The notes below the pieces were generated by a model. The model was not told the DNA's origin, did not search any database, and was given only the letters and a program-made list of their open reading frames with translations. DNA of 64,000 nt from Pisolithus tinctorius (lineage: Eukaryota > Basidiomycota > Agaricomycetes > Boletales > Pisolithaceae): NCBI GenBank assembly GCA_024663395.1, contig JANFAH010000002.1, forward strand, positions 6,386,001 through 6,450,000. Direction: 5' to 3'. The position numbers were made by a program, and so were the translations under genes. The number at the start of each line of letters is the position of its first letter. Position 1 is the stretch's first letter. This document shows positions 11,525-21,846 of this stretch, piece by piece.

Positions 11525-12671
11525 TGACTTTGACCAAGCAATGTGGTAGTTACCACAAAAGCAGTTACAGAATTCATGGCAACTACCACTTCCCAATATA
11601 GACAATGCCCCCTGAGTGACAACCTCTGTTGGTGTTTGAAAAAAATTCAGATTGGAATGTTCCCACAGCAGGTTACCCTGTCACAAATATTGATAATTTG
11701 CACCTGTACTGTGGCTATACAGATGAGCATGTGACCAGTAGATGTGATGGTCACATGATGAGTGACATAAGCAGAGATGACCCTAGATCACATGATTTTA
11801 TGTAATTGATTACGTGATGGTGATGCTCCAGAGCGTTCTGTTACATAATTTATCACGTGATCGTGGGAAAGTATGCATGTGACTTAATCAATGTCACATG
11901 ACAAGGTACAATCATAGATCATCCAACCTATTACATAATGATCACATGTCAGTTTCTCCCCAGAACACTTGGTTATGTAATGGGTCACATGATTGTGAGA
12001 CAATAGACATGTGACCACTCCTGCAGCATCACATGACAAGGTACAATCATAGATCATGTGACCTTTTACATAATGATCATGTGGCAATAACTCTCCGGAC
12101 CATTGGCTTATGTAATAGCTCACATGGCTGTACTCATCATGTGATCTCACCTCTAGCACTCTGCACGTGACTCAATCCATATCACATGACCAGCAATCCC
12201 ACCCCTATTCGCATGCTGGGCATTTGTGGCTGTGCTAAAAATGCGAATTGTGTCCCCACCCATTCAATTCTTGACATATGGATCTGGATTTTTGTGTGTA
12301 GAATAGGCTACCATGTTGCTACACATTGTCAAAGGCACAGCTGGTCTTGTCCAGTAGTCACTGAGATATAATGGAAATGAAAATGCCAACAAAACATCAC
12401 ATCATTCATCTTACACATCCTTCATGCCATATCTGACACTTCAGAAGGGTTGGACACATGCATATCAATTCATAGACAAAGTTTGGTGTCACCCCACTCA
12501 GATCTGAGAGAGCAAGCTGCAAAATAAAGATTCAAGAGTGTGGGAAAGTGGGAAAAAGTCCCAAAATAACATATGGAGATTTTGAAAACATATCAAAAAT
12601 GTGGATTTGCACACATCACAGTTATTCTGTAACTGCTTTTGTGGTAATTACCATGGTCATTTGGTCAAAAT
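11525..12671. mobile_element. Non-autonomous DNA transposon with ~50-bp TIRs
   Basis: Left end near 11525 (CTGACTTTGACCAA ... TTACCACAAAAGCAGTTACA, to 11574) is repeated inverted at 12621-12671 (reverse complement CTGATTTTGACCAA ... TTACCACAAAAGCAGTTACA). The inner 28 bases are nearly identical; the outer 20 are looser. No transposase lies inside. It sits within the antisense gene of gypsy A, so it landed after that gene was acquired. No convincing target duplication, so the superfamily stays open. Confidence 0.65.
11690..12190. repeat. Tandem ~138-bp repeats dense in CACATG/CACGTG
   Basis: Inside the TIR element. Two clear units start near 11890 and 12028 (shared core CACATGACAAGGTACAATCA, then TTACATAATGATCA); a weaker third follows. 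Palindromic CACGTG and ATCACATGAT-type sites recur every 30-60 bp across the block. No open frame. Confidence 0.6.
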
Positions 12672-13392
12672 CAGCTGATATGGCTGCCTCAACTCTACCC
12701 TCTCCTGATAGTCTTCAAAGATGTCATCGATGTGGACTCGTCTTTGCTCCACTGGGCACTGGAGGTCAGCAATGGCAATGGCTCCCGGGACTAAAAGGTT
12801 CTGGCACATCGCAGATTCCTTGGTGTAGTCGCGCATACACTTGTCGTGAACCTTCGGTAGGGTAATTCCGTTGTCATCGACGTATTTCCACCATGAGCGA
12901 ATGCCAGTCTGCGGAACTCTGTCAATGCATGACACACTGCAGTGGAAGGTTTACTCACCCAAGTCTTGTCCCAGTCCTCCACCCACACGTAGATCGTCTC
13001 CAACCTCTCCTCTGGCTGTGGTGCCATCTCAATCAAGTCCCAGATGTGCCCTAGAGCTGCTGTGAGCGCTGTGGTTGCCTGGTCCCTCATGCTGAACATG
13101 GGACACACGTCGTTGACTGAGTAGGCTTGCATAGTAGTTGGTGAGGGTAGCGGGTATCTGAGGACAAGGTGGTGGAATGTCAAGGGTGAATCTGATGATG
13201 AGACGTTTCTGGGCAAGTTTTTAATTCCGAAGGGCTGCTGCTGACGTGTTGTCTGGGTGTGGAGTTTTTGCTCACACAAGTCATGTGGCTGAACATGAGC
13301 CTTCTTCGTTTACGTCACCTTCAGAATCTCCGCTGCCCTTCTGTCACAACTCGATGACCTCTGACCGAGGACAGTCAGCATTCAAAGACCCT

Positions 13393-13398
13393 GGGAGG
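13393..13398 (+). other. Polypurine end of gypsy A
   Basis: GGGAGG immediately before the 3' LTR, short for a polypurine tract but in the right place to prime plus-strand synthesis. It supports the reading that the 3.3 kb of antisense DNA lies inside the element. Confidence 0.5.
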
Positions 13399-14404
13399 TG
13401 TAGGGAGTAGTATACTCCCTGAGGCCGAAATAGGGATGCCAACACCAAAATTCCGCCGTTACCATCCACATCTATCATCTTCAGAATTATCCCATCTGCC
13501 TCGTGTGCTGCCTCACCTGTCGAACCTTCAGAGCTCCCTGGTCCATCAATAACACACACCAGTCATTGTCCCAAAGTTCCATGTCAATGTCAACCTGACA
13601 TACATCTATCCGGAATTCTGCAGTCGTGCCACTTCAACCCTCACCTCGCCATGTAGCCAGGAAACCACGCAGATCATCAGTAAAAACTCCAGTTACCCCT
13701 CTCGTTCCTTTCCCATGAACCTTTCTCTGCAAAGTGAGAACCCCTTTCTACCTACGGCCTCTACCCTTCGTGTTCCACTCTACAGTACAGTGTACACTCG
13801 TCCTGTCGGAAGATACCCATCTTTCCTGTTGTATTTCTCAGTTACTACCTTACAGTTTGTTTTCACACGTTGCTGTATGGCTTTGACATCTGACACATCG
13901 TCCCCTTTATTTTTCGGAGTTTTGCTTCTCCCGCCCCACATTTCTCTGATCAGTACCTTACTATCCATGTACTACATAATCCCACCTCAGCGACAAAATG
14001 AGAATAATCTCTTTTGGGACCCACATTCTGCATCTAGTGCGAGTCTAAAGAGTTCAAAGAGTCTTCACATCCTCTGTGTCCGCTGTGTATCTGTGTCTTT
14101 GTGTCTACTGTGTCTACTGTGTCTTTGTGTCCTTGTTCCATTAGTACTCATTGCCTCTCCTGTGCACTTAATTCATCTCAGAGTTACTTCCTTGGTGCAA
14201 GATCGTCATCTGGAATTTCAAAAGCAAGTCTGTCCCTTCCCTCGACTCTGTGGAATTAAATTCCATGACCCACATTCAACTCTTCAACCAACTCTACCAT
14301 CGCATTCTACGTCTCCGTCCTACTCAGCACCCCTTGGGTCGAGCCTAGGGATTTTCCCTACAGCTTTCCCCTATTCACACGCTACCCAGAAGTAGTGTCT
14401 CACA
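13399..14404 (+). repeat. 3' LTR of gypsy A
   Basis: 1006 bp, TGTAGGGAGTA to CTCACA, same sequence as 2045-3139 but without the 89-bp internal duplication. It is followed by CCGC and then directly by the interrupted Harbinger transposase. Confidence 0.92.
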
Positions 14405-15224
14405 CCGCTAAGGACATATGTGAAGCACATATCAAAATCACAGCAGAGCAGGCAATTCTGGGAGGTGAAACCTTTGTGATTTTGCATTGCATCCCTTTCC
14501 TCTGAACTGGGAGCACACACAATGTGCGTCCTGTTGATTGCTCCAATAGTGTCGGTGAAAAATGGGAAAAATTTGGGGTTATCGTGAATAGTTGGGTGGA
14601 CAGGGGCATCACTGCGTGGCAATCATACATACTTGCTGTATATATCATGAGATGAGAATGCGAACAGAATTTTTTTGAAGTACCTGGAACGATGATTAAT
14701 CCACTGAAAATGGCATGGTTGAAGACTTACTTGGAGATCATGCCATTCAACCTTTGAAAACATTCACCTACATGTCTGATGGACAAACCAGTGACAGAGG
14801 TATATAGAAAGATTGTGAGTTGCTCTTTGAGCATGATGTGTTTGGAAGGACCGATTCCATGTTGTTGGAGCTCCTGCAATAAGATGTCGAATATGTGCTT
14901 GTGAACCGTGAGCTCTGTACGAATTTGCTTGGGATGGCCATTCAACAATTCGGCTACCCACCCACTCCCAGTCAGGATCGACATGTGGTATGGGATCGGG
15001 TCAGCACACTGTGTCACTTCCACAATGGCCTGTAGAGTATCTGCCAACATGAGTAACAGGGATAAGAGTTGGAGGTGATGGTGGATGAGGATAAGAATGA
15101 GAAGTTTGCAGCATCGATAGTGGTCGTTGTTGATGTTGATGTGCCTTTCATTGTTCTCATCATCTGCGGCATCAGGAGGGTCCCCACTGATCAGGTTCCC
15201 AGATACACCCGACTCGTCAGCCAT
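14405..15224 (-). pseudogene. Harbinger-1 transposase, N-terminal half
   Basis: Starts at the ATG whose complement is 15222-15224 (MADESGVSG). Exon 1 ends at 14731, a 47-nt intron spans 14684-14730, and exon 2 starts at 14683 (reads ISKYFKKILFAF across the splice). Recognisable family blocks: SILTGSGWVAELLNGHP, LSIRHVGECFQR, HPTIHDNPKFFPFF, SQNCLLCCDFDMCFTYVLSG. Exon 2 has TGA at 14623-14625 where the family has Arg, and the first catalytic Asp in the GAID motif reads Asn (GAIN, AAC complement at 14533-14535), both CpG transitions. The gene continues at 2044 beyond gypsy A. Dead on several counts. Confidence 0.85.
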
Positions 15225-15242
15225 GCTAGTTGTGGTTGCAGT

Positions 15243-15766
15243 TGTCATAGCCATGTCTTGACCCCAGCCAGACTCAGCCTCGCACTCACTCAGTCCGGCC
15301 TCAGCCTCGCCAGTCCTTTGTCTCCAGATAGTCTAGCGCAGTGGACACTGCTTTGCAGTGTCTGTCATTTCGGTTAAGTCCTACCTGGTCCTGTCCCCAG
15401 TCCATCTGTCCTGGTCTCTGTTGTCTTTGTCATATATTACTAATACCTGTCTTACCAAGCACCTTAGCAATCCTTGCAAGACTGGCATTACCAGTCTCCA
15501 TACTATAGTTGTTTCTAGTATATAAGCTTGTAGATATTTGGCCTGTAGCCCTCAGTCTGAAATCAACTAAGTTACCTCTGATAACCTCGTCTCGGCCTCG
15601 GACTCAGACTGAGATCCACGCAAGGGAATAGTGCTGTATCCTCAGTCGCTAAGCCCAAGCAGCCCATCCTTCTGTACCTTCGTCTTTATCCCTGACTCCG
15701 ACCCCTCGGCCTCACACCCGCTTCAGTCTCTGGTCTGGTCTCAACCCGGACACCCCATACTTGACA
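15243..15766 (+). mobile_element. Solo LTR of family Y
   Basis: 524 bp from TGTCATAGCC to CTTGACA, flanked by a perfect 5-bp duplication GCAGT (15238-15242 and 15767-15771). It matches, in opposite orientation, the 5' LTR of gypsy Y at 58063-58586, which has the same length. The sequence is rich in CTCAG-type direct repeats. It landed a few bases upstream of the Harbinger-1 transposase start. Confidence 0.92.
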
Positions 15767-16570
15767 GCAGTTATCAAAATCACCTATGTCTCCTCCTGAA
15801 TTGGAGCTCCGCTTGAACTCTGTATGCTTATGTCATGAAGGCCTGGGACTTTTTTTTGGGTTTTTTCACCTGGATTCTTTGTGGGACTTTGTTACTGAAC
15901 TAGCTCTAATGTACCAAAAACTCTGCATAATAGTGGCACTCAAGGTGGCGCTGGAAGCGCTCTGGAATTGTTCTGGAATGGCATCTGCAACTGGCATTGG
16001 CCTTGCGAAGTTTGAAAAGTTATGTCTCCTCTACAACCATGCATTCAGCGCTCTGCTTGCCTGCAAGCAATCTCAGGTCAGCCCATGGCATCTTCAAGTG
16101 AACAAGCCCATTGAGGAGGATCCAACAGACCCACTGGGAATTCAGGCTCTGGTTGTGGATTGAGCGGTGTCACACACCAAAGGTGTTGTGGACATGGTTA
16201 CAGCTGACTCTGCCTAACTCGTCAACGAGTTGCGCGCAATGCCCATGCATGCAGATGAAGACTAAAGGCCTCATGCGTAGAAAGACTGTTGGATGTGAAC
16301 AGTCATCCTTCGCACAAGATCGAGTCGTCAGTGCTAAAGAGAAAAGAGGAAGCGAGTTAAGCGCGCATTAAAAGTTTTTAGCGCCCGTGTATGGCATTCC
16401 GGTTTCCGTCATATCTCCGCCATTTCCAAAGATATCAACTCGGTTCGCATGCTCGCTTAAAGTGCTCAGCCCCATGATTCTTCCTTCCAAATTTGGAGAG
16501 GATCCTCGCACCCTACGCGTTTCTACAGCACTCCATCCATCAGATGCTCATTTCGCTAAGTCCATCAATC

Positions 16571-17050
16571 ATGGCCACCTCTTCATCAGTCATCTCACTT
16601 GTCTCATTTGCCAGAGACAGTGGCTACGTATATCTGCCAGGCGTTCCCACCAGCTTCTGTCCTGAAGCCCCCTGGTTCATCCCGTCGTTGTCAGCCCCAT
16701 CCCATCCCATGCAGCTTGGTCAGCGTGTTCTCCTTGTCAGTATGACTTCCAGAAGGATGTTCTTTGGTCGCCTCAGGTCTGTCACTTGGTTAGAAAGGTC
16801 TTATGTGGTCATTTCAGTCTCCCCTCTTGATGAAGCATATGGATCGTTCCTCCCTGCTCCCTGCACCGTCTTTGTTCCAATCTCGTCCATCATTCTTCCC
16901 ACGTTGCGACAGCTGCAGTATAATCTACTGTCCTCCAGCCTCCCTGATCGCATCCATGACGAGTATGATGTGCATCTTGCCTTCCTACTGCAAGATCCAG
17001 CAGAAGACGTCCCTCCTTCTCCTCCTCCTCCATCAGAACCCTGTCCATGA
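16571..17050 (+). CDS. X-LTR protein, copy X1 (unknown function)
   Basis: 159 codons, starting at an ATG in good context (ATCATGGCC) and ending TGA. Blocks conserved in the copies: GYVYLPGVPTSF near the N-terminus, LGQRVLLVSMTSRR, ERSYVV(I/V)SVSP, AYGSFLPAPC, SSIILP, LPDRIHDEYD, then an acidic Pro-rich tail (AEDVPPSPPPPSEP). No signal peptide, membrane span or known catalytic motif is visible. Frames of the same length are open at 24913-25392, 50718-51197 and 49711-50190; a fifth copy has one stop. It lies upstream of the TATA box, in the U3 part if this is an LTR, so it would be expressed from the 3' end of an element transcript or from its own promoter. I do not recognise the family. Confidence 0.6.
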   Translation: MATSSSVISLVSFARDSGYVYLPGVPTSFCPEAPWFIPSLSAPSHPMQLGQRVLLVSMTSRRMFFGRLRSVTWLERSYVVISVSPLDEAYGSFLPAPCTVFVPISSIILPTLRQLQYNLLSSSLPDRIHDEYDVHLAFLLQDPAEDVPPSPPPPSEPCP

Positions 17051-17487
17051 AGTTTTTGTTAACTTCGCTGAGAGGATGAAAGGGTGGGAGACGCGATCGC
17101 GTATGCTCTCATTGCCCCACAGACCCCCAACGCTCTAGCCCCCTTTGACGCCTGACTCATGCCCTTCAATTCTGGAATTAATACTTCCCTATCTGGAAAC
17201 ACCATCCATCTGTCATGCCATCTTTGGATCTAGAGATGTCTTCACCGAGATCTGACTTGCATCGCCACCCCCTAATGTGATATCAGTGCGCTTACTCAGT
17301 TTCTGACTCTATTTGACTCATTCTGTGATATTTTGACTATCCTTGACTCGTTCATTGCCAATACTTACCAATCCTCCTTACTTGCTTACTTTTCATTTCT
17401 TGCTTACTCATCATGATTACTCAGTCCTTACTCATTACTTACCAAGTGTTTGTGCCTTGTTTGTTACAAGCTGTGCTCCCCCCATAG

Positions 17488-17495
17488 TATATAAA
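17488..17495 (+). promoter_or_regulatory. TATA box of X1
   Basis: TATATAAA about 1.32 kb into the LTR and 0.5 kb from its end, followed by a C-rich run. The same site is at 25830-25837 in X2 and in complement near 48460 and 54744 in X3 and X5. Confidence 0.65.
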
Positions 17496-17705
17496 CCCCC
17501 ATGTACTTAGCTACCCACAATCAATTCAGAAGCAGTCCAGCAGTCAGTCCAGTGCCTATCTCGTCATCGACAGTTGAGGCTCCACAAAGGGGTCTATCTG
17601 TCATCATTTGTATACTTGGTAGTTGAGGCTCATTTGGAAGAGTCTATCTGCCTCCATTATTCATCTGAAGCTTCCTCTTAGTCAGCAGTCTTTGTCATCC
17701 CTCCA

Positions 17706-17868
17706 CTCCTGCGTAACTCGTCATCGACTTGCGCCAGGAGCACATCTTATTAAAGTCCATCGTCCCAAGTCCTTTCAGCTGAACACCTTCACTCTGTTCA
17801 GCATCCCCCATCCAATCATCACTTGCTTGTCTTCTCCTGCATAACTCGTCATCGACTTGCGCTAGGAG
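17706..17868 (+). repeat. Repeated hairpin motif in X LTR
   Basis: Two 35-bp copies, 17706-17740 and 17834-17868, each folding as an imperfect stem: CTCCTGCGTAACTCG, a TCAT loop, CGACTTGCGCCAGGAG. A related perfect palindrome AACTCGTCAACGAGTT lies near the LTR start (16215-16230). The same set is present in X2 (near 24559, 26075, 26208) and the minus-strand copies. After the TATA box they would fall in the transcript leader. Confidence 0.6.
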
Positions 17869-18005
17869 CACCTGCCATTGAAACTCCCCCCACTTTAGGT
17901 TTCCCTGCACTCCAGGTTCCGCGGAGGCAAACCACCACTCGCTTTTATTTGTCTTTTGTGTTGGATTTGTTTGGTTTTCACCAGCATTCCACACTTTGAC
18001 TCACA

Positions 18006-19931
18006 GCGGTAGATCTACTCATGGCAGAACCAAGGGCAAGAACCCAGCTTCATCCAGCCAGCGGGCTGTCACCACTACTGGTGACACATCTACTACAGAA
18101 GGTCTTCAGCCGAAGAACATCAACTGGGATGTTCCTTGTACCAATATACTCGTCAACTGGTTGCTCACCCATCCCGCAAACCAGAGAATCCTTTTTAGTG
18201 ATGAGATCACAACCATCTCACCACCTTCACCTGATGAGGGGCCAGTGGGCCATAACAAGAAAGAAGTTCAAGCAATTATTGCCGAAGTCGTATTCAAGAA
18301 TGATCCCTACTACAAGGACATGTACATGGTGGGCGCTGCTAAGTTCCAAGTTAGCATACATAACCACATCACTATGTCAGTCTCTCTTCATATTTTATCT
18401 GTGATTTTTTAACAATCATTTAGGCTGAAGGGATCGTATTGCAAGTGCTGTGCACACTTTAAACAATCAGGGGAAGGCATTATGCCTGATCATGCAAGCT
18501 ATGCAAATCTCCATCGTAAGTTATCAATCGATCTAGTGGGATTATGGTCGCTGATGTGTATGATTACAGAAGCTATTCTCAACACTTTACCCTGGTACAA
18601 TGATCTGCATTCCATCTGGCAGGGTAACCCCTCCTTTGACTCTGACCTGATTAATTCTGAGCCAGACAAAAATCGCGCTGAAGACTTTTTAGCCATTGTC
18701 CAAAATAAATCATCTGGTATGCAGAAGACTTCAGACTTGGGAGTGGGGTCACCTGCTGCTCTGGTGGATGAAGGTACCCCTTCGAATACTGGGACTGAGG
18801 AAATGCGCAGCGATCAAGATCTGGAGGATGGTGAAGTCGATGAGAGGATGTCTCATGTTGGTGATCTAGTCGTGAATGAGGGGGATGAATTTGCTGATAG
18901 TATCTTTGATCTGGAAGGCATGGACCCCGGCTTTGGAGATGGAGAGGATGTTAACATGGACTCGGTGTTGGTTCATGGTGATCAGGTGCATTTCTATTGG
19001 GACATCACTAATGGATTGTTGTTAATGAATCAGCAGACATATCCTCAGCCATTGACTCCCTCGGTGCAGTCTCAATTTTCCCTCCCTCGCAAGTCTCAAA
19101 CACCTTTCTCAGATAATCACTCTGCATTCCGCCAATTGCCATACCTTCGTCCCCCCACTTCCACTGGAAGCATCATTTCCTCTGCATCATCATCATCTAG
19201 CTCTTCCCTCAAGGGGAAGGCTGTTGCAAGGACCCTGTGGTCCTCATCATCCAAGACAACCTCAACAGAGGCAAGTTCTCTCCCAGTCGCTCGCAACAAG
19301 TCTCAACTTCAAAGCCAGGTCATCGACTTGAGTCAAGAGGCCAAGTTGATACTGTTGGAGTGAAACAACCCCTGTCCTTACTTGGACTTAGGCACGTGAT
19401 CATGTCACTTACATAAGCTGTTAGAGCGCACCCATACACTAGTAAAATTTACCTAGTCCCTCAGTAGCTTGACAGACTACTGAGGGTGAGTACACTTCTA
19501 CATAGATAGAATACCCTTACTAACTTGTATAGTTCCCTACAGGTACTATACTCAATATTAGTAGCTTGACAGACTACTGAGGTTCCCTACAGATTCCTCT
19601 CTGGGTTTCCCCTCTGCAACCCCACAAACTTCTTCAGATACTAGCATCCTCGTCTTCTGGTAAGACTGCACAGTACCTGGTGAAAATGCAGTATATGCTG
19701 AAGGATCAGGAGCTTGAGTTGAGGAAGGAGCAGCTCAGGATGCAGTGGAAAGACATGGAGGATAAGCATCAAAGGGAGCAGGAGCTCCAGAAGCTCAATA
19801 TCAAGCTGAAGAATGCCGAAGAAAATGCCTTCATGAGGGAGGCCAAAACCCTTCGACTCAAGATTCAACTCACAGAGCTCATGAAGAGTGGTGCCAGCTC
19901 TGGCTCGATGTCTTCTGACCCCACTGCTTAG
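18006..19931 (+). pseudogene. Harbinger-2 accessory protein gene
   Basis: Same family as the gene at 1-1259. Visible exons: up to 18375, intron 18376-18423 (48 nt), exon 18424-18515, intron 18516-18569, exon 18570-19352, solo LTR, then 19637-19931. Conserved blocks include ILVNWLLTHPANQRILFSD, KKEVQAIIAEVVFK, and LPWYNDLHSIWQGNPSF across the second splice. A Ser-rich basic linker leads to a strongly charged coiled coil (19686-19900, e.g. LRKEQLRMQWKDMEDK) suited to oligomerisation. The 5' end is missing or displaced: solo LTR X1 sits directly upstream and no initiating ATG in this frame is evident. The copia LTR adds a stop at 19361. Confidence 0.72.
19353..19636 (+). mobile_element. Copia-type solo LTR in Harbinger-2 accessory gene
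   Basis: 284 bp, TGTTGGAGTG to ACTTCTTCA, with a perfect 5-bp duplication GATAC (19348-19352 and 19637-19641). GTTG...CAAC near the start is typical of Ty1/copia LTRs. It contains CACGTGATCATG and two copies of TAGCTTGACAGACTACTGAG (about 19465 and 19562). Excision restores the accessory frame (AAG TTG ATA CTA GCA). Confidence 0.8.
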
Positions 19932-20376
19932 GCCAGCCACCCTTCATGATCATGTCCGTTTCTTTTTTTAATCCATTGTCACATCTTGGCTTGGCTCGTC
20001 ATCTTCTTTGTTGTACTTGTGTCTCAGTCCCAGTGTGTCACATGATCATTAAGTACACACTCGCCCTGTACTGTATTACTTCTCCATCTCCCCTGTACTC
20101 ACCCCAACACTGTATCAAGATGCAATGTAGGGTACATTTCATTTGCAGAATGCATGTGGTATCATAAGTGACTTCTCCAAGGTCAGTCGTAAAGTGCCTG
20201 GATCCTGTGAAGACCCCTTACACACCCTCATCGTCAATGGGTGGGACTCAGCTGATTCTTACAGCATCGCTAGCTACACTCCCTCAACTTTATATGGCAA
20301 CTGTTTTGGTCCATTTACACTAGGTACATTCGCGCCCCAGATATTGGAACAGCTCATCTAACAGCCTCATTCGAAA
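19932..20376. other. Region between convergent Harbinger-2 genes
   Basis: About 445 bp between the accessory stop and the transposase stop. No gene or repeat found; it presumably holds both 3' ends. Confidence 0.5.
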
Positions 20377-21846
20377 TCACTGACCTGGTGTTCCCACAGC
20401 CTCTCCTACCACAACCATGTCACTGTCCTGTTGGCCTGACCCCTCCTCCATTGCCCACCGACTTGAGGGCTCGATGCTGCCAACCATCTCCTCCTCAAAA
20501 CAGATCACCATGTTATGCAAGATGATGCAACACATTACCCAGTAAACTGCGACCTTAACATCCCTCTCATTCCAGATTTTCAAGTGCAGCTCATGGAGAA
20601 TCTGAGATCGACCCTTCAAGGCAGCAAATGCATGCTCAATGTGGATGCAGACCTTTCAATGCGATTAGCATGCATACCAGTATGAGGTAAGTATCACCTT
20701 AGAAAGATATTTGTTATATAAATTCTGATTGTGAGATAGCCGCCTGCCCTTGGGTTTTTTAAAAGGAACAGTGCACCATTCCTCTGTGGGATATGTGCTA
20801 TCTGCCCAGGTCCAGTGATCTTCAGGGATAAGGTCTCCTGGTCATGATGCGATGCAAGTACCTTGAAATGCCCATGCATCATGGACACTTCCAGGGTGAC
20901 CAAGCCCATAGTCAACCATGAGAAGGTTGTGCAGCATGATAACAAGCTATGAGCAGTAAGTATTCCATTTTGCATGCATTGGAATACACACCTGACAATT
21001 GAGTGAATACCTTGATTTTCTGTCATAGAGGCTCTCCCCAAATATTTAGGGCTTTTCAAAGAGTGGAATTGATGAGCCATCTGCAGCAAAGACTCCGTTT
21101 CTCCATGCCAGACATGTCTGCAATTCAGTGAAGGTATGCACTCTTTCCATATCCTCTGAGTCATGAGGGGGAATATTGACAAATGTGTCATGCTCATCCA
21201 GTATTGCGACCATGACCTGATTGGTGAAATTGATCACCGATCCCACACTAACCCCAGCCCACTGGGCCACATCCTCTGGCAATGCCACATTCCCATAATG
21301 CCCTGCATGGAAAAGGAAAGTTGCGAGTTGAATGGCAACCAGCAACTGATGATTTTCAGAGCTACTATGAAATATTGGGTGGCTACTTATTTGATCAAGG
21401 ATGTGATCAAAAACTTCTGGCCATACATGAAGGCATCTAAGGAACAGATGAGGGCAATGGTCGGCAAAATGGTCGAGCAGGCCGAGCTGCGATGACTGCA
21501 TCAATGGTACAGTGGGTTTTTCAAGAACCTGCACATGCTCTACTTCATCCTTCAGAGCCTCAATTGCATTCAGGAGCCGTCCACACTGCCTATCCCTCTC
21601 AACTGTCGAGTCTGTATCATCAGAAACACTGGAGTTGAAATCCATCGAGATTGGAGAGATCGGAGACGGCAGAGTAATGAAGAGGACACTCTGAGATGAA
21701 TCAGAATCCCTGTATGTTGCAGTTGAATTGCTATTATCGCTACTATCAATTTCGTGACGTGCATTTTCCAGCCTGGCCATTGCTACTTCCAAGCTAGCTT
21801 CATCAAGTTGTCTGAGGAGATTTTTGCAGAGAGATTTGTGGGGCAT
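20377..21846 (-). pseudogene. Harbinger-2 transposase
   Basis: PIF/Harbinger DDE nuclease, distinct subfamily from Harbinger-1. From 21846: a Ser-rich N-terminus, then a helical region (VALPEDVAQWAGVSVGSV, a helix-turn-helix-like piece), then GVFAADGSSIPLF with the first catalytic Asp, SLYDRKSRYSLNCQ, an intron of about 45 nt, LGHPGSVHDAWAF with the second Asp, WADSTYP, and IEHAFAALKGR with the Glu near 20620. All three acidic residues are therefore present, but TAA follows FEKP near 21046 and TGA lies at 20842-20844, and further frame breaks occur near 20640. The C-terminus reads WVMCCIILHNMVI. Once active, now broken. Confidence 0.8.

Larger units (their letters stand above)
10389..13279 (-). 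pseudogene. Antisense gene in gypsy A with Zn2Cys6-like cluster
   Basis: Between pol and 3' LTR the minus strand codes a multi-part protein. From 13279 down: a first exon with MQAYSVNDVCPMFSMRDQ... (Met near 13130), a second block at 12657-12935, then after a TIR insertion a block at 11355-11537, then a cysteine cluster at 11064-11150 with spacing C-x2-C-x6-C-x7-C-x2-C-x6-C, which fits the Gal4-type binuclear zinc pattern. A TGA lies immediately before the first Cys (11151-11153). The last block (10389-10916, 175 codons) is Pro-rich and ends in a charged predicted coiled coil. Similar Cys-cluster plus Pro-rich plus coiled-coil proteins are common hypotheticals in Agaricomycetes. Exon joins are uncertain; DNA binding is inferred only from spacing. 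Confidence 0.55.
2045..14404 (+). mobile_element. Ty3/gypsy retrotransposon A, complete with both LTRs
   Basis: A 12.36-kb LTR retrotransposon inserted into the Harbinger-1 transposase. LTRs lie at 2045-3139 and 13399-14404; a primer binding site follows the first, and a GGGAGG purine run abuts the second. Flanks are CCAC (2041-2044) and CCGC (14405-14408), a 4-bp target duplication with one CpG-to-CpA change. Gag, protease, reverse transcriptase, RNase H and integrase lie in order on the plus strand. Between integrase and 3' LTR are 3.3 kb holding an antisense gene. Pol carries several CGA-to-TGA stops and a solo LTR, so the copy is dead. Confidence 0.93.
16168..18005 (+). mobile_element. 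Solo LTR X1 (family X, 1.84 kb)
   Basis: Starts TGTCACACACC, ends TTTGACTCACA, flanked by a perfect 4-bp duplication GCGG (16164-16167 and 18006-18009). Just inside the start is ACACC-AAA-GGTGT, a small hairpin. It carries a 159-codon frame (16571-17050), TATATAAA at 17488-17495 and repeated hairpins downstream. No internal retrotransposon sequence of this family occurs in the window: all five copies are LTR-only. The LTR label rests on TG...CA ends, the TATA position and size; a DNA element with short imperfect ends is not excluded. Confidence 0.82.

Noticed and set aside
15786..16163. 125-codon plus-strand frame near the Harbinger-2 left end
   Set aside because: It crosses the Harbinger-2 terminal repeat at 15932 and ends at X1; no recognisable domain. 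Chance frame.
16168..18005. Family X as a DNA transposon rather than an LTR
   Set aside because: All five copies are LTR-only and ends are weakly inverted (TGTCACA.../TGTGAGTC...), so this is not excluded. I kept the LTR reading because of TG...CA ends, the TATA box with a leader-like 3' part, and the target pattern shared with true gypsy elements.
19465..19585. Pair of TAGCTTGACAGACTACTGAG palindromic segments as a separate small element
   Set aside because: Both lie inside the copia-type solo LTR whose duplication (GATAC) accounts for the whole insert.
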